Shown: in pieces, positions 49,897 to 60,873 of the stretch
Numbering within the stretch: the first letter of the stretch is position 1
Layout: each line of letters begins with the position of its first letter
DNA from: an uncultured Bacteroidales bacterium
GTDB taxonomy: Bacteria > Bacteroidota > Bacteroidia > Bacteroidales > UBA932
Direction: 5' to 3'
Length of the DNA stretch: 64,000 nucleotides
Assembly (NCBI GenBank): GCA_900318015.1
Contig: ONJB01000012.1
Span: 1 to 64,000 of the forward strand
Program-made: the position numbers and the translations under genes
The notes under the pieces: model-generated
What the model saw: the letters and a program-made list of their open reading frames with translations, nothing else
Databases searched by the model: none
Told to the model about the DNA's origin: nothing

Positions 49897-52152
49897 TTAG
49901 ATGGTAACTTCAGCCTGCTGGCGGATGTCGTCGGAAGCGGCGCCGAGCAGGAGGACGAGCTTGCCGTGCTCCAGGTCCCAGGCGTTCTTGTCGACGTTCC
50001 AGTAGCGGAGGTCCTTCACGGGAATCTCGAGGGTGACGGTCTTGGTCTCACCGGCGGCGAGGGTCACACGGTCGAAGGCCTTGAGTTCCTTCACCGGCCA
50101 CTCGACCGTGGCTTCCGGACGGGCGACGTACAGCTGGACAACCTCGTCGGCGGTCATGCCGCCCTTGTTGGTGAGGTTGAAGGTCACCTTCACGACGTCC
50201 TTCTTGGCGGAAGCCTTGACGGAGCCGTACTCGAAGTCAACATAGGAGAGGCCGTGGCCGAAGGCGTACATCGGCTTCACGTTCTTGGTGTCGAACCAGC
50301 GGTAGCCCACGAGGGAGCCTTCCGTGTACTTGGACACGGGCTTCGGCATCTTGGCCATCATTTCCTGGATTTCCTCCCGGGACATCCGGGTGCGGTCCTG
50401 GCGGTACATGAGGGTGAAGAGGTCACCGCCCTGGGTCTTGTCGGGGAAGTTGCCCAGCGCATAGGCCGGGGAATCCTCGAGCTTGGCCGGGAAGGTGAAA
50501 GGAAGCTTGCCGGACGGGGCGATGTCGCCGAAGAGGACCTCGGCGAGGGCGGTGCCGCCTTCGGTTCCGTTCCACCAGCCCTGGACGATGGCCGGGGAGA
50601 CGGGCTCGAGCTGACGGAGGTCGGTGGGACCACCGGAGATAAGGACGGTCACGAGATTCGGGTTGGCCTCATAGAGGGCGGCGACGACCTCGTTCTGGCC
50701 GACGGGCAGGTCGATGTTCTGACGGTCGGAGCCTTCGGTTTCGATGCTCTTGTTGGTGCCGCCGAAGAAGATCACCAGGTCGGCGTCCTTGGCGAGGGCG
50801 ACAGCCTCCGCGCAGAGCTCGGGATCGGCAGCCTCGTCGATGGCAGCGGCCTCCAGCGGGTTCGGCGTAGCCGGGGCCGGTCCCCAGCGGCGGCCCGGGA
50901 AGTTCTTGTAACCAGGGGCGTAGGTCACCTGGACATCGGCACCGGCACGCTTGCAGATGCCTTCGAGCGGGGTGACTTCATAGAGGGCTTTGACACCGGC
51001 GCCCATACCGCCGCTCTGGGTCTTCAGGACAGCGTTCTGGCCGATGACAGCAATCTTCTTCACGCTCTTCGCAATCGGGAGCACACCACCCTGGTTCTTG
51101 AGGAGGACGATGGATTTCTCGGCGACCTGCTTGGCGATCTGCTGGCACTCCGGCTGGGAGGTCATCTTGGTGTTGGCGACGTCGTCCGGGATGGCCTCGA
51201 CGGCGTAGCGGACACGGAGGATCTGCTTGACCTTCTCATTGACCATCTCCTCGGTGAGCTTGCCCACCTTGATGGAGTCGATGACCGGCTGGCCCAGGTA
51301 GTTGGAGCCCGTCATCTGGACGTTCAGGCCGTGGAGCATGGCGCCCATGGTGCTGTGCGTGCCGCCCCAGTCGGAGACGGTGAAGCCCTTGAATCCCCAC
51401 TCGCCGCGGAGGATTTCGTTCAGCAGGTGCTCGTTCTCGGAGCAGTAGTCGCCGTTCACCTTGTTGTAGGCCGGCATCACGCTCATGGCGCCGCCTTCGA
51501 CGACCGCGCTCTCGAACGGCTTGAGGTAGATCTCGCGGAGGGTGCGCTCATCGATCTGGGCGTCCACGCTGCCGCGGTTGGTCTCCTGGTTGTTCACGGC
51601 GAAGTGCTTGATGCACACCGCGGTGCCCTTGTCCTGCACACCGAGGGTGTACTGCAGGGAGAGGGCAGCGGAGAGGATCGGATCCTCGGACAGGTACTCA
51701 TAGGTACGGCCGCCCACAGGCAGGCGCTGGATGTTCACGGCCGGGCCGAGGATCACGTCCTTGCCGCGGAGACGGGCTTCCGTGCCCATGCCGGTGCCGT
51801 ACAGGTAGGCCATTTCCTTGGACCAGGTGGCCGCGAGGGCGGATCCGGTCGGGAAATAGGTGGCGGAGTCGAGGGTCCAGCCAGCGGACTGGAAGCCGTT
51901 CGGGACGCCTTCCTCGCGGATGCCGAAGGGACCGTCGGCATAGTGCATGTCGGCGATGCCGAGGCGCTCCACACCGGCCGAAGACATGTTGGTCTTCGAG
52001 TGCAGCATGTTCACCTTCTCTTCCAGGGTCATCTGAGCGATGATCTTGTCGATTTCCTTGTCATGGGCGGTAAGCTTGTCCTGCGGGTTGCGGCTTGTGG
52101 AGCACGAGACCGCCAGGAGTGCCGGGACAAGAAAAAGCAATACTTTTCTCAT
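49897..52152 (-). CDS. GH3 beta-glycosidase lipoprotein
   Basis: The 751-residue protein has the lipobox LLAVSCSTSR. The GH3 barrel shows YADGPFGIREEG, the VCIKHFAVNNQETNRG loop and the nucleophile Asp in TVSDWGGTHS. The sandwich domain has SIVLLKNQGGVLPI and the acid-base loop region with GSDRQNIDLP. A C-terminal Fn3-like domain starts after YAFGHGLSYVDF. It is outer-membrane anchored by prediction and lies between susD and the alpha/beta hydrolase, so it probably trims oligosaccharides imported by SusC/D 2. Confidence 0.9.
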   Translation of the reverse strand: MRKVLLFLVPALLAVSCSTSRNPQDKLTAHDKEIDKIIAQMTLEEKVNMLHSKTNMSSAGVERLGIADMHYADGPFGIREEGVPNGFQSAGWTLDSATYFPTGSALAATWSKEMAYLYGTGMGTEARLRGKDVILGPAVNIQRLPVGGRTYEYLSEDPILSAALSLQYTLGVQDKGTAVCIKHFAVNNQETNRGSVDAQIDERTLREIYLKPFESAVVEGGAMSVMPAYNKVNGDYCSENEHLLNEILRGEWGFKGFTVSDWGGTHSTMGAMLHGLNVQMTGSNYLGQPVIDSIKVGKLTEEMVNEKVKQILRVRYAVEAIPDDVANTKMTSQPECQQIAKQVAEKSIVLLKNQGGVLPIAKSVKKIAVIGQNAVLKTQSGGMGAGVKALYEVTPLEGICKRAGADVQVTYAPGYKNFPGRRWGPAPATPNPLEAAAIDEAADPELCAEAVALAKDADLVIFFGGTNKSIETEGSDRQNIDLPVGQNEVVAALYEANPNLVTVLISGGPTDLRQLEPVSPAIVQGWWNGTEGGTALAEVLFGDIAPSGKLPFTFPAKLEDSPAYALGNFPDKTQGGDLFTLMYRQDRTRMSREEIQEMMAKMPKPVSKYTEGSLVGYRWFDTKNVKPMYAFGHGLSYVDFEYGSVKASAKKDVVKVTFNLTNKGGMTADEVVQLYVARPEATVEWPVKELKAFDRVTLAAGETKTVTLEIPVKDLRYWNVDKNAWDLEHGKLVLLLGAASDDIRQQAEVTI

Positions 52153-52180
52153 ATGAAAAACGGCTAATGGGTTTTCAGGA

Positions 52181-54052
52181 TTACTTCCAGCCTTCGTTCT
52201 GGTACAGGCCGTCGGAACCGGTGTTCAGGTCGATGTAGGTCTGCGGGATGGGCCACAGGTTGAACTTGATCTCACCGGTGTCCTCCGCCCAGCGGCGGGT
52301 GTTGGGATAGAGCTCGGAAGCGGGGGCGCTGGTACGGGCGGAATACATGCCGTGGTCGTAGATGCGCTTCTTCCACTCGGCGGGCTTCATCCGCAGGAAG
52401 GTCGCCCAACGGAACTCCTCGTACAGAAGCTCGCGGCCGCGTTCGTCCAGGATGGTGTCGATGTCCACCGTGGAGAACGGGTTGGCCTCGGCGCGGGCAC
52501 GGACCGCGTTGACGGCTGCGGTCGCACCGGCGACGTCACCGCCGCGAAGCTTGGCCTCGGCCAGGAGGAAATAGACCTCCGCGGTACGGGCGGCGTACTT
52601 GGAACGGTAGAAGTTGATGAACTTGCCGAACCAGGAGAAGCCAGGATCGTTGGGATCGTAATCCCAGGTGTCGAAAGGAGTCTCCTTGTACCAGATCGGG
52701 AAAAAGATACCGGAGAGTTCCGGCGTGTCGCGCTTGATGTGGTTCCATCCGACCTTCTGCTCGTACAGGGGGTGCTTGTCGTCGCAGCACATGAACTCGG
52801 TGATCACGGAAACGTCCTCGAGGTAACGGAGGTCCTTGCCCAGGGAGTTGTTGTTGTGCGCATTGTCCCACTGGGTGTAGGAGGCGTACCAGGTAGGAGT
52901 GACCTGGGCCCAGCCGGTACCACCGTGGCTGGCGGGGCTCATCGCACCGCCGTACTTGGCGGAGAAGGCCTTCCAGGGACCGTCGGCAGCGCCTGCAGCC
53001 TTGTATTCGGTCGCCCACTCGTAGTCCTGCAGGGCAGGGGTCAGGCCGAGGGTGTTGCAGCGACGGCCGCCGGGAGTCGGGTTGAAGAAGTCACCGCCGT
53101 TCGCGGCGAAAGTCGCATAGTCGGGAGCGGAAACCATGATCCAGATCGCCTCGGTATTCTGGGCGCTGACGATGTTCTGGGCCACGAAGAGGTCGGTGAT
53201 GACGTTACCCTTGGCGTTCTCGTTGGGAATGCCGTAGTGGGAACCGGTCGCGCCGATGTTGCGGACGCCGAAGCGCTTGGTCATCATTGGATGGTGGTCG
53301 ATCACTTCCTGGGCGTACTTGGCGGCGTTGGTATAGTCGGCCTTGTCGTCGTTGTTCTCCACGCCACGGGCGATGAGGGCCTCGGCGAGGTACATGCCGG
53401 CGGCACCCTTTCCGGCGCGGCCGTATTCAGCGGAGATATTCCAGGGCAGGGCGGCATAGGCGGCCGTGAGGTCTTCGATGGCCACATTGTAGGTTTCCAG
53501 GCGGGAAGCGCGGTCGTAGGCGTAGTTCGGGGTCTCGCCATACTCCAGCACGAGCGGAACGCCGCCGAAGAGTTCGGCCAGACGCAGGTAGGACAGGCCG
53601 CGCAGGAACTTGGCCTCACCCGTCACGCGGGCCTTGGCATCGTCGCTGGGCCAGTCGACCTCGTCCATCTTGAGGAGGGCAAGGTTCGCGTAGGAGACCA
53701 CCTTGTAGAACTTGTCCCAAAGGCTCTTGGGAAGGGAGGAGGTGGCGGACCAGGCGGCGGTGAAGTTGCTCATGTGCTGGTTGGCGCCGAGCTGGTACTT
53801 GTTGTCCACCATGTCCGTACCGGTGAAGGTGTTGTAGCAGAGGCCCTGGCCCATGGAGCCCGGGAAGTAGAGTTCCTCGAACTCGAAGTAGCCGGTCAGG
53901 AGCGTATTGACCACCTGGTCGGAGGTGTTGTAGGCGTTGGCGATGGTGAGCTGGGCCTTCGGCTTCTCTTCGAGGAAGGCATTGTCAGGTTCGCAGGAAA
54001 CAGCGGCCATGCAGCCCAGAACGGCACCGATGATATATTTGTATGCTTTCAT
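52181..54052 (-). CDS. susD: SusD/RagB-family surface glycan-binding lipoprotein (PUL 2)
   Basis: The 623-residue protein has the lipobox AAVSCEPDNA. The SusD-type N-terminus (FLEEKPKAQLTIANAYNTSDQ), the helical TPR core with AKFLRGLSYLRLAELFGGVPLVLEYG, and the C-terminal RAEANPFSTVDIDTILDERGRELLYEEFRW region are all visible. It is about 100 residues longer than the PUL 1 SusD, mainly in the ligand-binding loops, so it probably has a different or larger glycan. It is 30 bp downstream of its susC partner. Confidence 0.95.
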   Translation of the reverse strand: MKAYKYIIGAVLGCMAAVSCEPDNAFLEEKPKAQLTIANAYNTSDQVVNTLLTGYFEFEELYFPGSMGQGLCYNTFTGTDMVDNKYQLGANQHMSNFTAAWSATSSLPKSLWDKFYKVVSYANLALLKMDEVDWPSDDAKARVTGEAKFLRGLSYLRLAELFGGVPLVLEYGETPNYAYDRASRLETYNVAIEDLTAAYAALPWNISAEYGRAGKGAAGMYLAEALIARGVENNDDKADYTNAAKYAQEVIDHHPMMTKRFGVRNIGATGSHYGIPNENAKGNVITDLFVAQNIVSAQNTEAIWIMVSAPDYATFAANGGDFFNPTPGGRRCNTLGLTPALQDYEWATEYKAAGAADGPWKAFSAKYGGAMSPASHGGTGWAQVTPTWYASYTQWDNAHNNNSLGKDLRYLEDVSVITEFMCCDDKHPLYEQKVGWNHIKRDTPELSGIFFPIWYKETPFDTWDYDPNDPGFSWFGKFINFYRSKYAARTAEVYFLLAEAKLRGGDVAGATAAVNAVRARAEANPFSTVDIDTILDERGRELLYEEFRWATFLRMKPAEWKKRIYDHGMYSARTSAPASELYPNTRRWAEDTGEIKFNLWPIPQTYIDLNTGSDGLYQNEGWK

Positions 54053-54082
54053 GATATCTTGTGCGATTGATCGTTGATGGGA

Positions 54083-57000
54083 CTAAAGGGTAACGTTGAC
54101 ACCCAGGGTGACGGCACGCGGGATACCGATTCCGTAACCGCTGCGGTTTTCAGGGTCACTCATCTTCCAGAAAGGAGCGAAGTAGAAGAGGTTACGGCCG
54201 CTCAGGGTGACGCGGGCGTTCTTCAGGCCGATCTTCTGCGCGATCTTGCCCATGTTGTAGGACAGGGAGAGGTCCTGCAGGCGGACGTGGCCGAAGGAGT
54301 TGTACACCTGGTACTTGGAGTCGCTGTAGTTCGGCTTCGGATAGGTGTTGTTGGGCTCCTGCTTGGTCCAGAACGGGATGTCGAAGGCGGAGCAGGCCGC
54401 CGTGGTGTCGTAGGTGCTGTAGGCGAAGGTGTTGTTCGCGAGGCCGAATCCGCCGCCGCCGAAGATGCCCTGGACGAGCATGTAGAACTGCCAGTTGCCG
54501 TAGCGGAGGGTGTTGGACCAGGACAGGCGGAAGTTCTCGTCGCCATAGCCCAGGATCTGCCGGTCGTCCGGGGACGGGTTGTTGGTCTGCTGGCCGTCGA
54601 GGGTGAAGAAGATCGGCTGGCCGGCATAGTCGCCGTCCTGGAAGATGCCTTCCGTCTTGTAGCCGAAGATGGTGTTGATCGGCTTGCCGATGAACAGGCT
54701 GCTGGTGATATCGTCCTGACCGTCACCGTAGAGTTCGACGATCTTGTTGCGGTTCAGGGTGAACACGAAGTCGGAGTTCCAGGTCAGGCTCTTGGTCTTG
54801 ACGGGGACGGTGTTGAAGTTGATTTCGACACCCTTGTTGTCCACGCGGCCCATGGTGGCCTTCTGGGAGGTGATACCGGCCGTCATCACGGGGATGTTGC
54901 GCTCGAAGATCTGGTCGGTGGTCTTGGAGGCGTAGGCGTTGACGTCCACATGGAGACGACCCTTCACGAAGTCGGCCTCGAAGCCGCCGTTCCAGGAAGT
55001 GGTGGTCTGCCAGGCCAGGGTCGGGTTGCCCAGGGTGGCGAGCTTCTGACCCCAGTGGGTGGTACCGCCATAGTAGTTCGGAATCTGGCCGCCCTTCGCC
55101 ACGGCGATGGTGGACAGGGTACCGTACGGAGACAGGGTCTGGGCACCGTTCTTACCCCAGGAGAGCTTGAGCTTGAGGAAGTCCAGCCACTTGATGCCCT
55201 TCATGAATTCCTCGTTGGTCGCCGTCCAGGCGACACCGAAGGCCGGGAAGTTACCCCACTTGTGCTCGGCGCCGAACACGGAGGAACCGTCGCGGCGGAG
55301 GGAGGCGTTGAAATGATAGGTATCCCGGAAGGAGTAGATGATACGTCCCAGGTAACCCACGTCCGTGTGGAGGACATAGGACGGGTTGTTCACCACCTTG
55401 GTATCCGCGTTGCCCAGGCCGTACCAGCCGGTGAGCGTGTTGCCGGCTTCCGTGAAGCCCTGGCCGGAGATGCTCTCGCCGGTGGATTCCGCGCTGTCGC
55501 GGGTGTATACCAGGGAGGCGTTCAGGTAATGCTCGCCGAAGGAACGGGTGTAGGAGAGGATGGCGTCCATCACCCAGTTCTCGCTCAGGGAATTGCTGAT
55601 GGAACCGCTGGCGGTCGCGAGGTTGTAGTACTCCGCGGTCTGGCCCTTGCCTTCCAGGTCATTGGAGAGGAGGGCGACGGTGTTGTTCTCGTGCGTGAAG
55701 CTGTAGTTCTTGGACTGCACCTTGGTGTAGGAGGCGTTCATCTTGAAGTTGAGGCCCTGCACCCAGGGGATGTTGATGCTCACGTAACCGCCGAGGTTCA
55801 AGTTGAAGCGGCGGTTGTCCTTTTCGCGGCCGACGGTCCACAGCGGGTTCACGGAGGAGGCGTTCACGCCTTCCACATAGTAACGGAGGGTCTTCCCGTC
55901 CGGGAGATAGGGCTCCATGTACGGGGAGTTCTTGTAGGAGAGGGAGGCAGCGACGGAATCATCGAAGGAGTTCGTATAGGCCATGTTGGTACCGACTTCG
56001 ATGTTCTTGGTGACCTTGGAGGTGAGGTTCATGGACACGTTGTTGCGCGTGAACTCGTTGCCGACGGTCATACCCTTCTGCTGGGAACGGCCGAGAGCGA
56101 CATAGTAGTTGGAGTTCTGCGTACGGCCGCTGAAGTTCAGGTTGTAGTTCTGGGTGTAACCGACGCGGGTGGCCAGGTCGTACCAGTCCGTGGTCTTGCC
56201 GGCCTCGTAGTTGGCCTTCTCGAGGAAGGACATCCAGGAGGTGTTGGTCAGGTCGTCCGAACCCTTGCGGGCGTTGGAGAACTTGATGTAGTTCTCCGGA
56301 GAGAGGAATTTCTGCCGGTAGGAACGGGTGGAGAACTGCTGGGAAGTGCTGAAGTTGATAACCGGCTTTCCTTCCTGGCCCTTCTTGAGGGTGATCATGA
56401 TCACGCCGTTGGCGGCCTTGGAACCGTAGGCGGCGAGGGAGGTGGCATCCTTCAGGACGCTGATGGATTCGATGGAGTTTTGGTCGATGTCTTCCAGGTT
56501 GCCGGTGAAGATGACGCCGTTCACGACCAGCAGCGGAGAGGAGCTGGTGGAATTGATGGAACGACGGCCGCGCACGCGGATGCTGGCGTTGCCGCCGACA
56601 TTGGCGGACTCGGCGCCCATCACGACACCGGAGAGACGGCCGCGCATCATGTCGGCCACGTTGCTGAGGCCCAGGTTGGCAACCGGAGCGTCTCCGTCGG
56701 TCTTCATGACGTCCACGGAGCCGGTGAAGTTCTTCGCACGGGTGGTACCGTAACCGATGACCACGACGTCATCCAGGATCTGGGTATCCAGTTCCATCTT
56801 GACGGTGATGTTGGTCCTGTCACCGACGGTGACTTCCACATCCTTGTAGCCGATGCTGGTGACGACCAGCACGTCGCTGGGGGCGCAGTTGATTTCGAAG
56901 GCACCATCGATGTCGGTGGCGACACCCGTGGTAGTGCCCTTGATCATGACGGCGGCGCCGATGACGCCTTGGTCAGTCTCGTCGAGGACGACGCCCTTGA

Positions 57001-57091
57001 CGGTCTTGTTCTGGGCGGACAGCAGGGACGCGCCGAGGATGACTCCCCAGAGCGTCAGCAGCAACCGCTTAGGCAAGTTGTTGATTCTCAT
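54083..57091 (-). CDS. susC: SusC-family TonB-dependent glycan importer (PUL 2)
   Basis: The 1002-residue transporter starts at MRINNLPKRLLL with a signal peptide ending SLLSAQ. It has a CarboxypepD_reg domain (about 28-105), the SusC box VVVIGYGTTRAKNFTGS and a plug with 'IRVRGRRSINSTSSSPLLVVNG' and 'VLKDATSLAAYGSKAANGVIMI'. A 22-strand barrel follows, ending in GVNVTL. It is distinct from the PUL 1 SusC. It lies 50 bp downstream of a CE1 esterase on the same strand and directly before its susD. Confidence 0.96.
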   Translation of the reverse strand: MRINNLPKRLLLTLWGVILGASLLSAQNKTVKGVVLDETDQGVIGAAVMIKGTTTGVATDIDGAFEINCAPSDVLVVTSIGYKDVEVTVGDRTNITVKMELDTQILDDVVVIGYGTTRAKNFTGSVDVMKTDGDAPVANLGLSNVADMMRGRLSGVVMGAESANVGGNASIRVRGRRSINSTSSSPLLVVNGVIFTGNLEDIDQNSIESISVLKDATSLAAYGSKAANGVIMITLKKGQEGKPVINFSTSQQFSTRSYRQKFLSPENYIKFSNARKGSDDLTNTSWMSFLEKANYEAGKTTDWYDLATRVGYTQNYNLNFSGRTQNSNYYVALGRSQQKGMTVGNEFTRNNVSMNLTSKVTKNIEVGTNMAYTNSFDDSVAASLSYKNSPYMEPYLPDGKTLRYYVEGVNASSVNPLWTVGREKDNRRFNLNLGGYVSINIPWVQGLNFKMNASYTKVQSKNYSFTHENNTVALLSNDLEGKGQTAEYYNLATASGSISNSLSENWVMDAILSYTRSFGEHYLNASLVYTRDSAESTGESISGQGFTEAGNTLTGWYGLGNADTKVVNNPSYVLHTDVGYLGRIIYSFRDTYHFNASLRRDGSSVFGAEHKWGNFPAFGVAWTATNEEFMKGIKWLDFLKLKLSWGKNGAQTLSPYGTLSTIAVAKGGQIPNYYGGTTHWGQKLATLGNPTLAWQTTTSWNGGFEADFVKGRLHVDVNAYASKTTDQIFERNIPVMTAGITSQKATMGRVDNKGVEINFNTVPVKTKSLTWNSDFVFTLNRNKIVELYGDGQDDITSSLFIGKPINTIFGYKTEGIFQDGDYAGQPIFFTLDGQQTNNPSPDDRQILGYGDENFRLSWSNTLRYGNWQFYMLVQGIFGGGGFGLANNTFAYSTYDTTAACSAFDIPFWTKQEPNNTYPKPNYSDSKYQVYNSFGHVRLQDLSLSYNMGKIAQKIGLKNARVTLSGRNLFYFAPFWKMSDPENRSGYGIGIPRAVTLGVNVTL

Positions 57092-57141
57092 TTCGTTGTT
57101 GGTTAGTAAGGTTAATAAGGTATAGTTGGATTCAGTTTCGG

Positions 57142-58305
<1,164 letters not shown>

Positions 58306-58319
58306 TTATTAGTCCGCGA

Positions 58320-58327
58320 CAAAGGTA
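58320..58327 (-). promoter_or_regulatory. -7 box of the minus-strand PUL operon
   Basis: TACCTTTG on the minus strand, 26 nt before the CE1 ATG. No clear TTG at -33 is visible. Confidence 0.45.
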
Positions 58328-58410
58328 CGGATTCACTTCCACTGGCTTTGCTTCCTATGTTTAAATTGTTGTACGATTGTTCAAACCTGCCTGAACAGGT
58401 GTTAAAAGCG

Positions 58411-60708
58411 CTACCGAATGCCGTACAGATAGCCCAGGAGGGCCATCTTGCCCCGCATGGTCTCGCGTGGGGTGAACTCGCCGTTCACCCAGAAGTAGCG
58501 CTGGTTGAAGAAGGATTCCTGGCGGGGCCAGCCGCCGGTGTTCCAATCGGGATAGCACAGTTTCAGGATGATCTGGGCGTCGCCGCCGTTGCCGGGCGAC
58601 CAGGTCTCCGTGCCGTTGAACGGCGTCTGACCGGGGTGGGTGCCAGGCTCGCCGTCATTTCGGCCGGTGGTATAGCAGTCGGTGATGTGGCGCGCGCCGA
58701 GGCCGGTCATTTCCACGATGTTCGCCGGATTGCGGCCGAGGCCCCAGCCGGCTTCGTCGTACATCGCCTGCTCCAGTTCTTTCTTCTGTGCGGGATCCTG
58801 CGTGATGGCGTGGGCCAGCATCACCAGCTGCAGGTTCTCGGACACCTGCCAGCGGGGATCGTCGGCGCTGCGGCGGGAAGGACGGATGAGCCGGGGCTCC
58901 ATATTCTTCTTATAGGCCTGGGCGATGACGCTCTGGGCCATGTTCTCACAGAGCTCCGGATAGTGCCTTTCGTGCGGGCACGTCAGGTAGGCGGCCGTTC
59001 CCCAGACCTGCCACCAGGCGCTCCGGCCGGTGCCGATGACGGGGGAGTCCGGTCCCTTCACGGTGCTTTCTTCCGCCAGGATGTCCTCCCATTCCCGCTC
59101 GCCGGTGAGATTGTACAGGTATGCGGCGGCCAGTTGCTTGAAGTCGCGGCCGCGCATGGACCCGTCCCCGATGCCCTGGACGTCGTCCAACTGGAGATTC
59201 TCCTGCTTGGAGGCGAAGCGGAAGGCCTTGATCGCCTCGTCCGTGTAATACTTCTGCAGCTGCATGTTCCCGCCGATGCGGAAGGCTTCGCCGAGCATCG
59301 CGCAGTTCGCGGCATTGGCCCAGGCGGCCATTGTCGTGCAGCCGGCCTGGAACATGACCGTCCAGTCCTTGTCGGGGTTCGTGACGCCTTGCGAATAGGC
59401 CTCGCCGTCCCGGATGGACAGGAAGAAGTCCACTTCGTTCCGGGCCTCGTCCACGATGTCGGGGATCCCGTTGCCGCTTTCCCGGATGCCCAGGTCATCC
59501 TCCGAGAGGCGTCCGCCGGTGAGGATGTAGGGGAGGAGCAGGTCATAGATGTTGCTCACGTGCGCCAGGTGGCGGTCCCAGTCGAAGGCGTCGGAATGGC
59601 CGCCGACGACATTCATGTTGACCGGATTTCCAGGGAGCCGGTGCGCCCAGAAGGAGGATTCTTCCCGGGCCTTGAAATGCGGCTCGTCCCAGACGTCGCC
59701 GCGGTTTTTCCGCCAGTCGGGATGCCAGGGATGGAGGTCCGTCTTGTAGACCACGAACCCTTCCGGGTCCACCCCGGGCGTGAACTGCGGCTGGCGGGGG
59801 ACCGGCCAGACATGGGCCGGATCGGCGGGTTCCTGCAGACGCATGTAATAGTAGCCGCGGACGGAGTAGCGGTAAGGCTGGAAGTAGATGTCGTCCCGGA
59901 TCTGGAACTCCATGCTGCGGCCGACGTCTTCCACGACCAGGCAGTAGCGGCCGGGTTCGGAGCCGGTGAAGTCGATGTTCCAGACGTCGGAGCCGGTCAG
60001 GTTCTTCCGTCCGGCTTCGTTCACGCTGTCGGAAGCCGGTTTCCAGAACGTGACCTTGCCGGCTTTCACGGCATGCCAGGTGTCCAGGTTGAGCAGCCAC
60101 ACGGCCTTGCCTTCATAGGCGCTGTAATCCCGTGCACCGCCGTCGCCGAGCCACATGTACAGGTCGGCCGCCATGCGCTCTTCCCGGGTGGAATAACCGA
60201 GGATGTTCACATGCACGGCTTCGGACTGACGGGTCCAGTAATAGTATTGGATCTTGGCGGAGGTGATGTCGGAGCCGCTCGCGGCCGGGATGTGGACCGT
60301 GTAGATGCATCCTTCCTTCATCGGCTTGGGAAGACGGAGGTACAGCCAGTGGTCGAGTTCGGCCGTGAGGGTGTGGTCCCAGTGCATGGGCTTGGACTTG
60401 CGGCAGGGTGTGACTGCGACCGTCCCGAAGTCGGGATCGTCCTCCGAGGTGACGGTCCAGCCGGTCGCGGACGGGTCCAGCCGCGGGTGGAACACCACGA
60501 GGGTGTCGTCCCCGTCGACGAACGTGTGCCCGAGGAAGGCGCTGGGGCCGGTTCCGTTGTCCCGATATCGGACGTCGCCGTCCTGGAACTGGACGACGAG
60601 GGTTTCCTTGTCGATGGCCTGGAGGCCTTTGAACCGGGTGGCATGCGCCTTTCCACCAGAAAGGAGGGCCGCCGCAAGGACGGCGCAGAACAGGGTGATT
60701 CGTTTCAT
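58411..60708 (-). CDS. GH9 endoglucanase-like enzyme
   Basis: The 765-residue exported enzyme starts at MKRITLFCAVLAAALL. N-terminal beta-rich segments, including an Ig-like CelD_N-type domain (about 165-275), precede the GH9 (alpha/alpha)6 barrel. The catalytic Asp pair is Asp373/Asp376 in GGHSDAFDWD, the counterpart of the usual DAGD, and the general-acid Glu is in the C-terminal VNGEFTPRET. GH9 enzymes hydrolyse internal beta-1,4 bonds of cellulose, mixed-linkage glucan or xyloglucan. It is the only endo-acting backbone enzyme I see in the window, so it hints that one target has a beta-glucan backbone. It diverges from the oxidoreductase operon. Confidence 0.9.
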   Translation of the reverse strand: MKRITLFCAVLAAALLSGGKAHATRFKGLQAIDKETLVVQFQDGDVRYRDNGTGPSAFLGHTFVDGDDTLVVFHPRLDPSATGWTVTSEDDPDFGTVAVTPCRKSKPMHWDHTLTAELDHWLYLRLPKPMKEGCIYTVHIPAASGSDITSAKIQYYYWTRQSEAVHVNILGYSTREERMAADLYMWLGDGGARDYSAYEGKAVWLLNLDTWHAVKAGKVTFWKPASDSVNEAGRKNLTGSDVWNIDFTGSEPGRYCLVVEDVGRSMEFQIRDDIYFQPYRYSVRGYYYMRLQEPADPAHVWPVPRQPQFTPGVDPEGFVVYKTDLHPWHPDWRKNRGDVWDEPHFKAREESSFWAHRLPGNPVNMNVVGGHSDAFDWDRHLAHVSNIYDLLLPYILTGGRLSEDDLGIRESGNGIPDIVDEARNEVDFFLSIRDGEAYSQGVTNPDKDWTVMFQAGCTTMAAWANAANCAMLGEAFRIGGNMQLQKYYTDEAIKAFRFASKQENLQLDDVQGIGDGSMRGRDFKQLAAAYLYNLTGEREWEDILAEESTVKGPDSPVIGTGRSAWWQVWGTAAYLTCPHERHYPELCENMAQSVIAQAYKKNMEPRLIRPSRRSADDPRWQVSENLQLVMLAHAITQDPAQKKELEQAMYDEAGWGLGRNPANIVEMTGLGARHITDCYTTGRNDGEPGTHPGQTPFNGTETWSPGNGGDAQIILKLCYPDWNTGGWPRQESFFNQRYFWVNGEFTPRETMRGKMALLGYLYGIR

Positions 60709-60728
60709 ATCCTGAACAATTGAGGATG

Positions 60729-60736
60729 TTAAGATA
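60729..60736 (-). promoter_or_regulatory. -7 box of the GH9 gene
   Basis: TATCTTAA on the minus strand with a TTG 20 nt upstream. It lies in the 165-bp divergent promoter region shared with the oxidoreductase gene. Confidence 0.45.
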
Positions 60737-60808
60737 GTCTTTTTCAATAGGATATGCAAGGGTGGCAGGGATTTTTGAATAAAAGCGGCCAATCCCGCGT
60801 TTTTTTAT

Positions 60809-60816
60809 TATATTTG
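60809..60816 (+). promoter_or_regulatory. -7 box of the Gfo/DUF1080 operon
   Basis: TATATTTG fits TAnnTTTG. The start near 60822 gives a leader of about 50 nt to the ATG at 60874. Confidence 0.55.
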
Positions 60817-60873
60817 TACAATTAACCACTCGTTCGTGAAAAAACGACACAATCACTAATAGCTAACCCAATT

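Noticed and set aside
54074-57106. 1010-codon plus-strand frame opposite susC of PUL 2
   Set aside because: Composition is G/V/H/E-rich with no recognisable family, while the minus strand carries an unmistakable SusC. It is a shadow frame.
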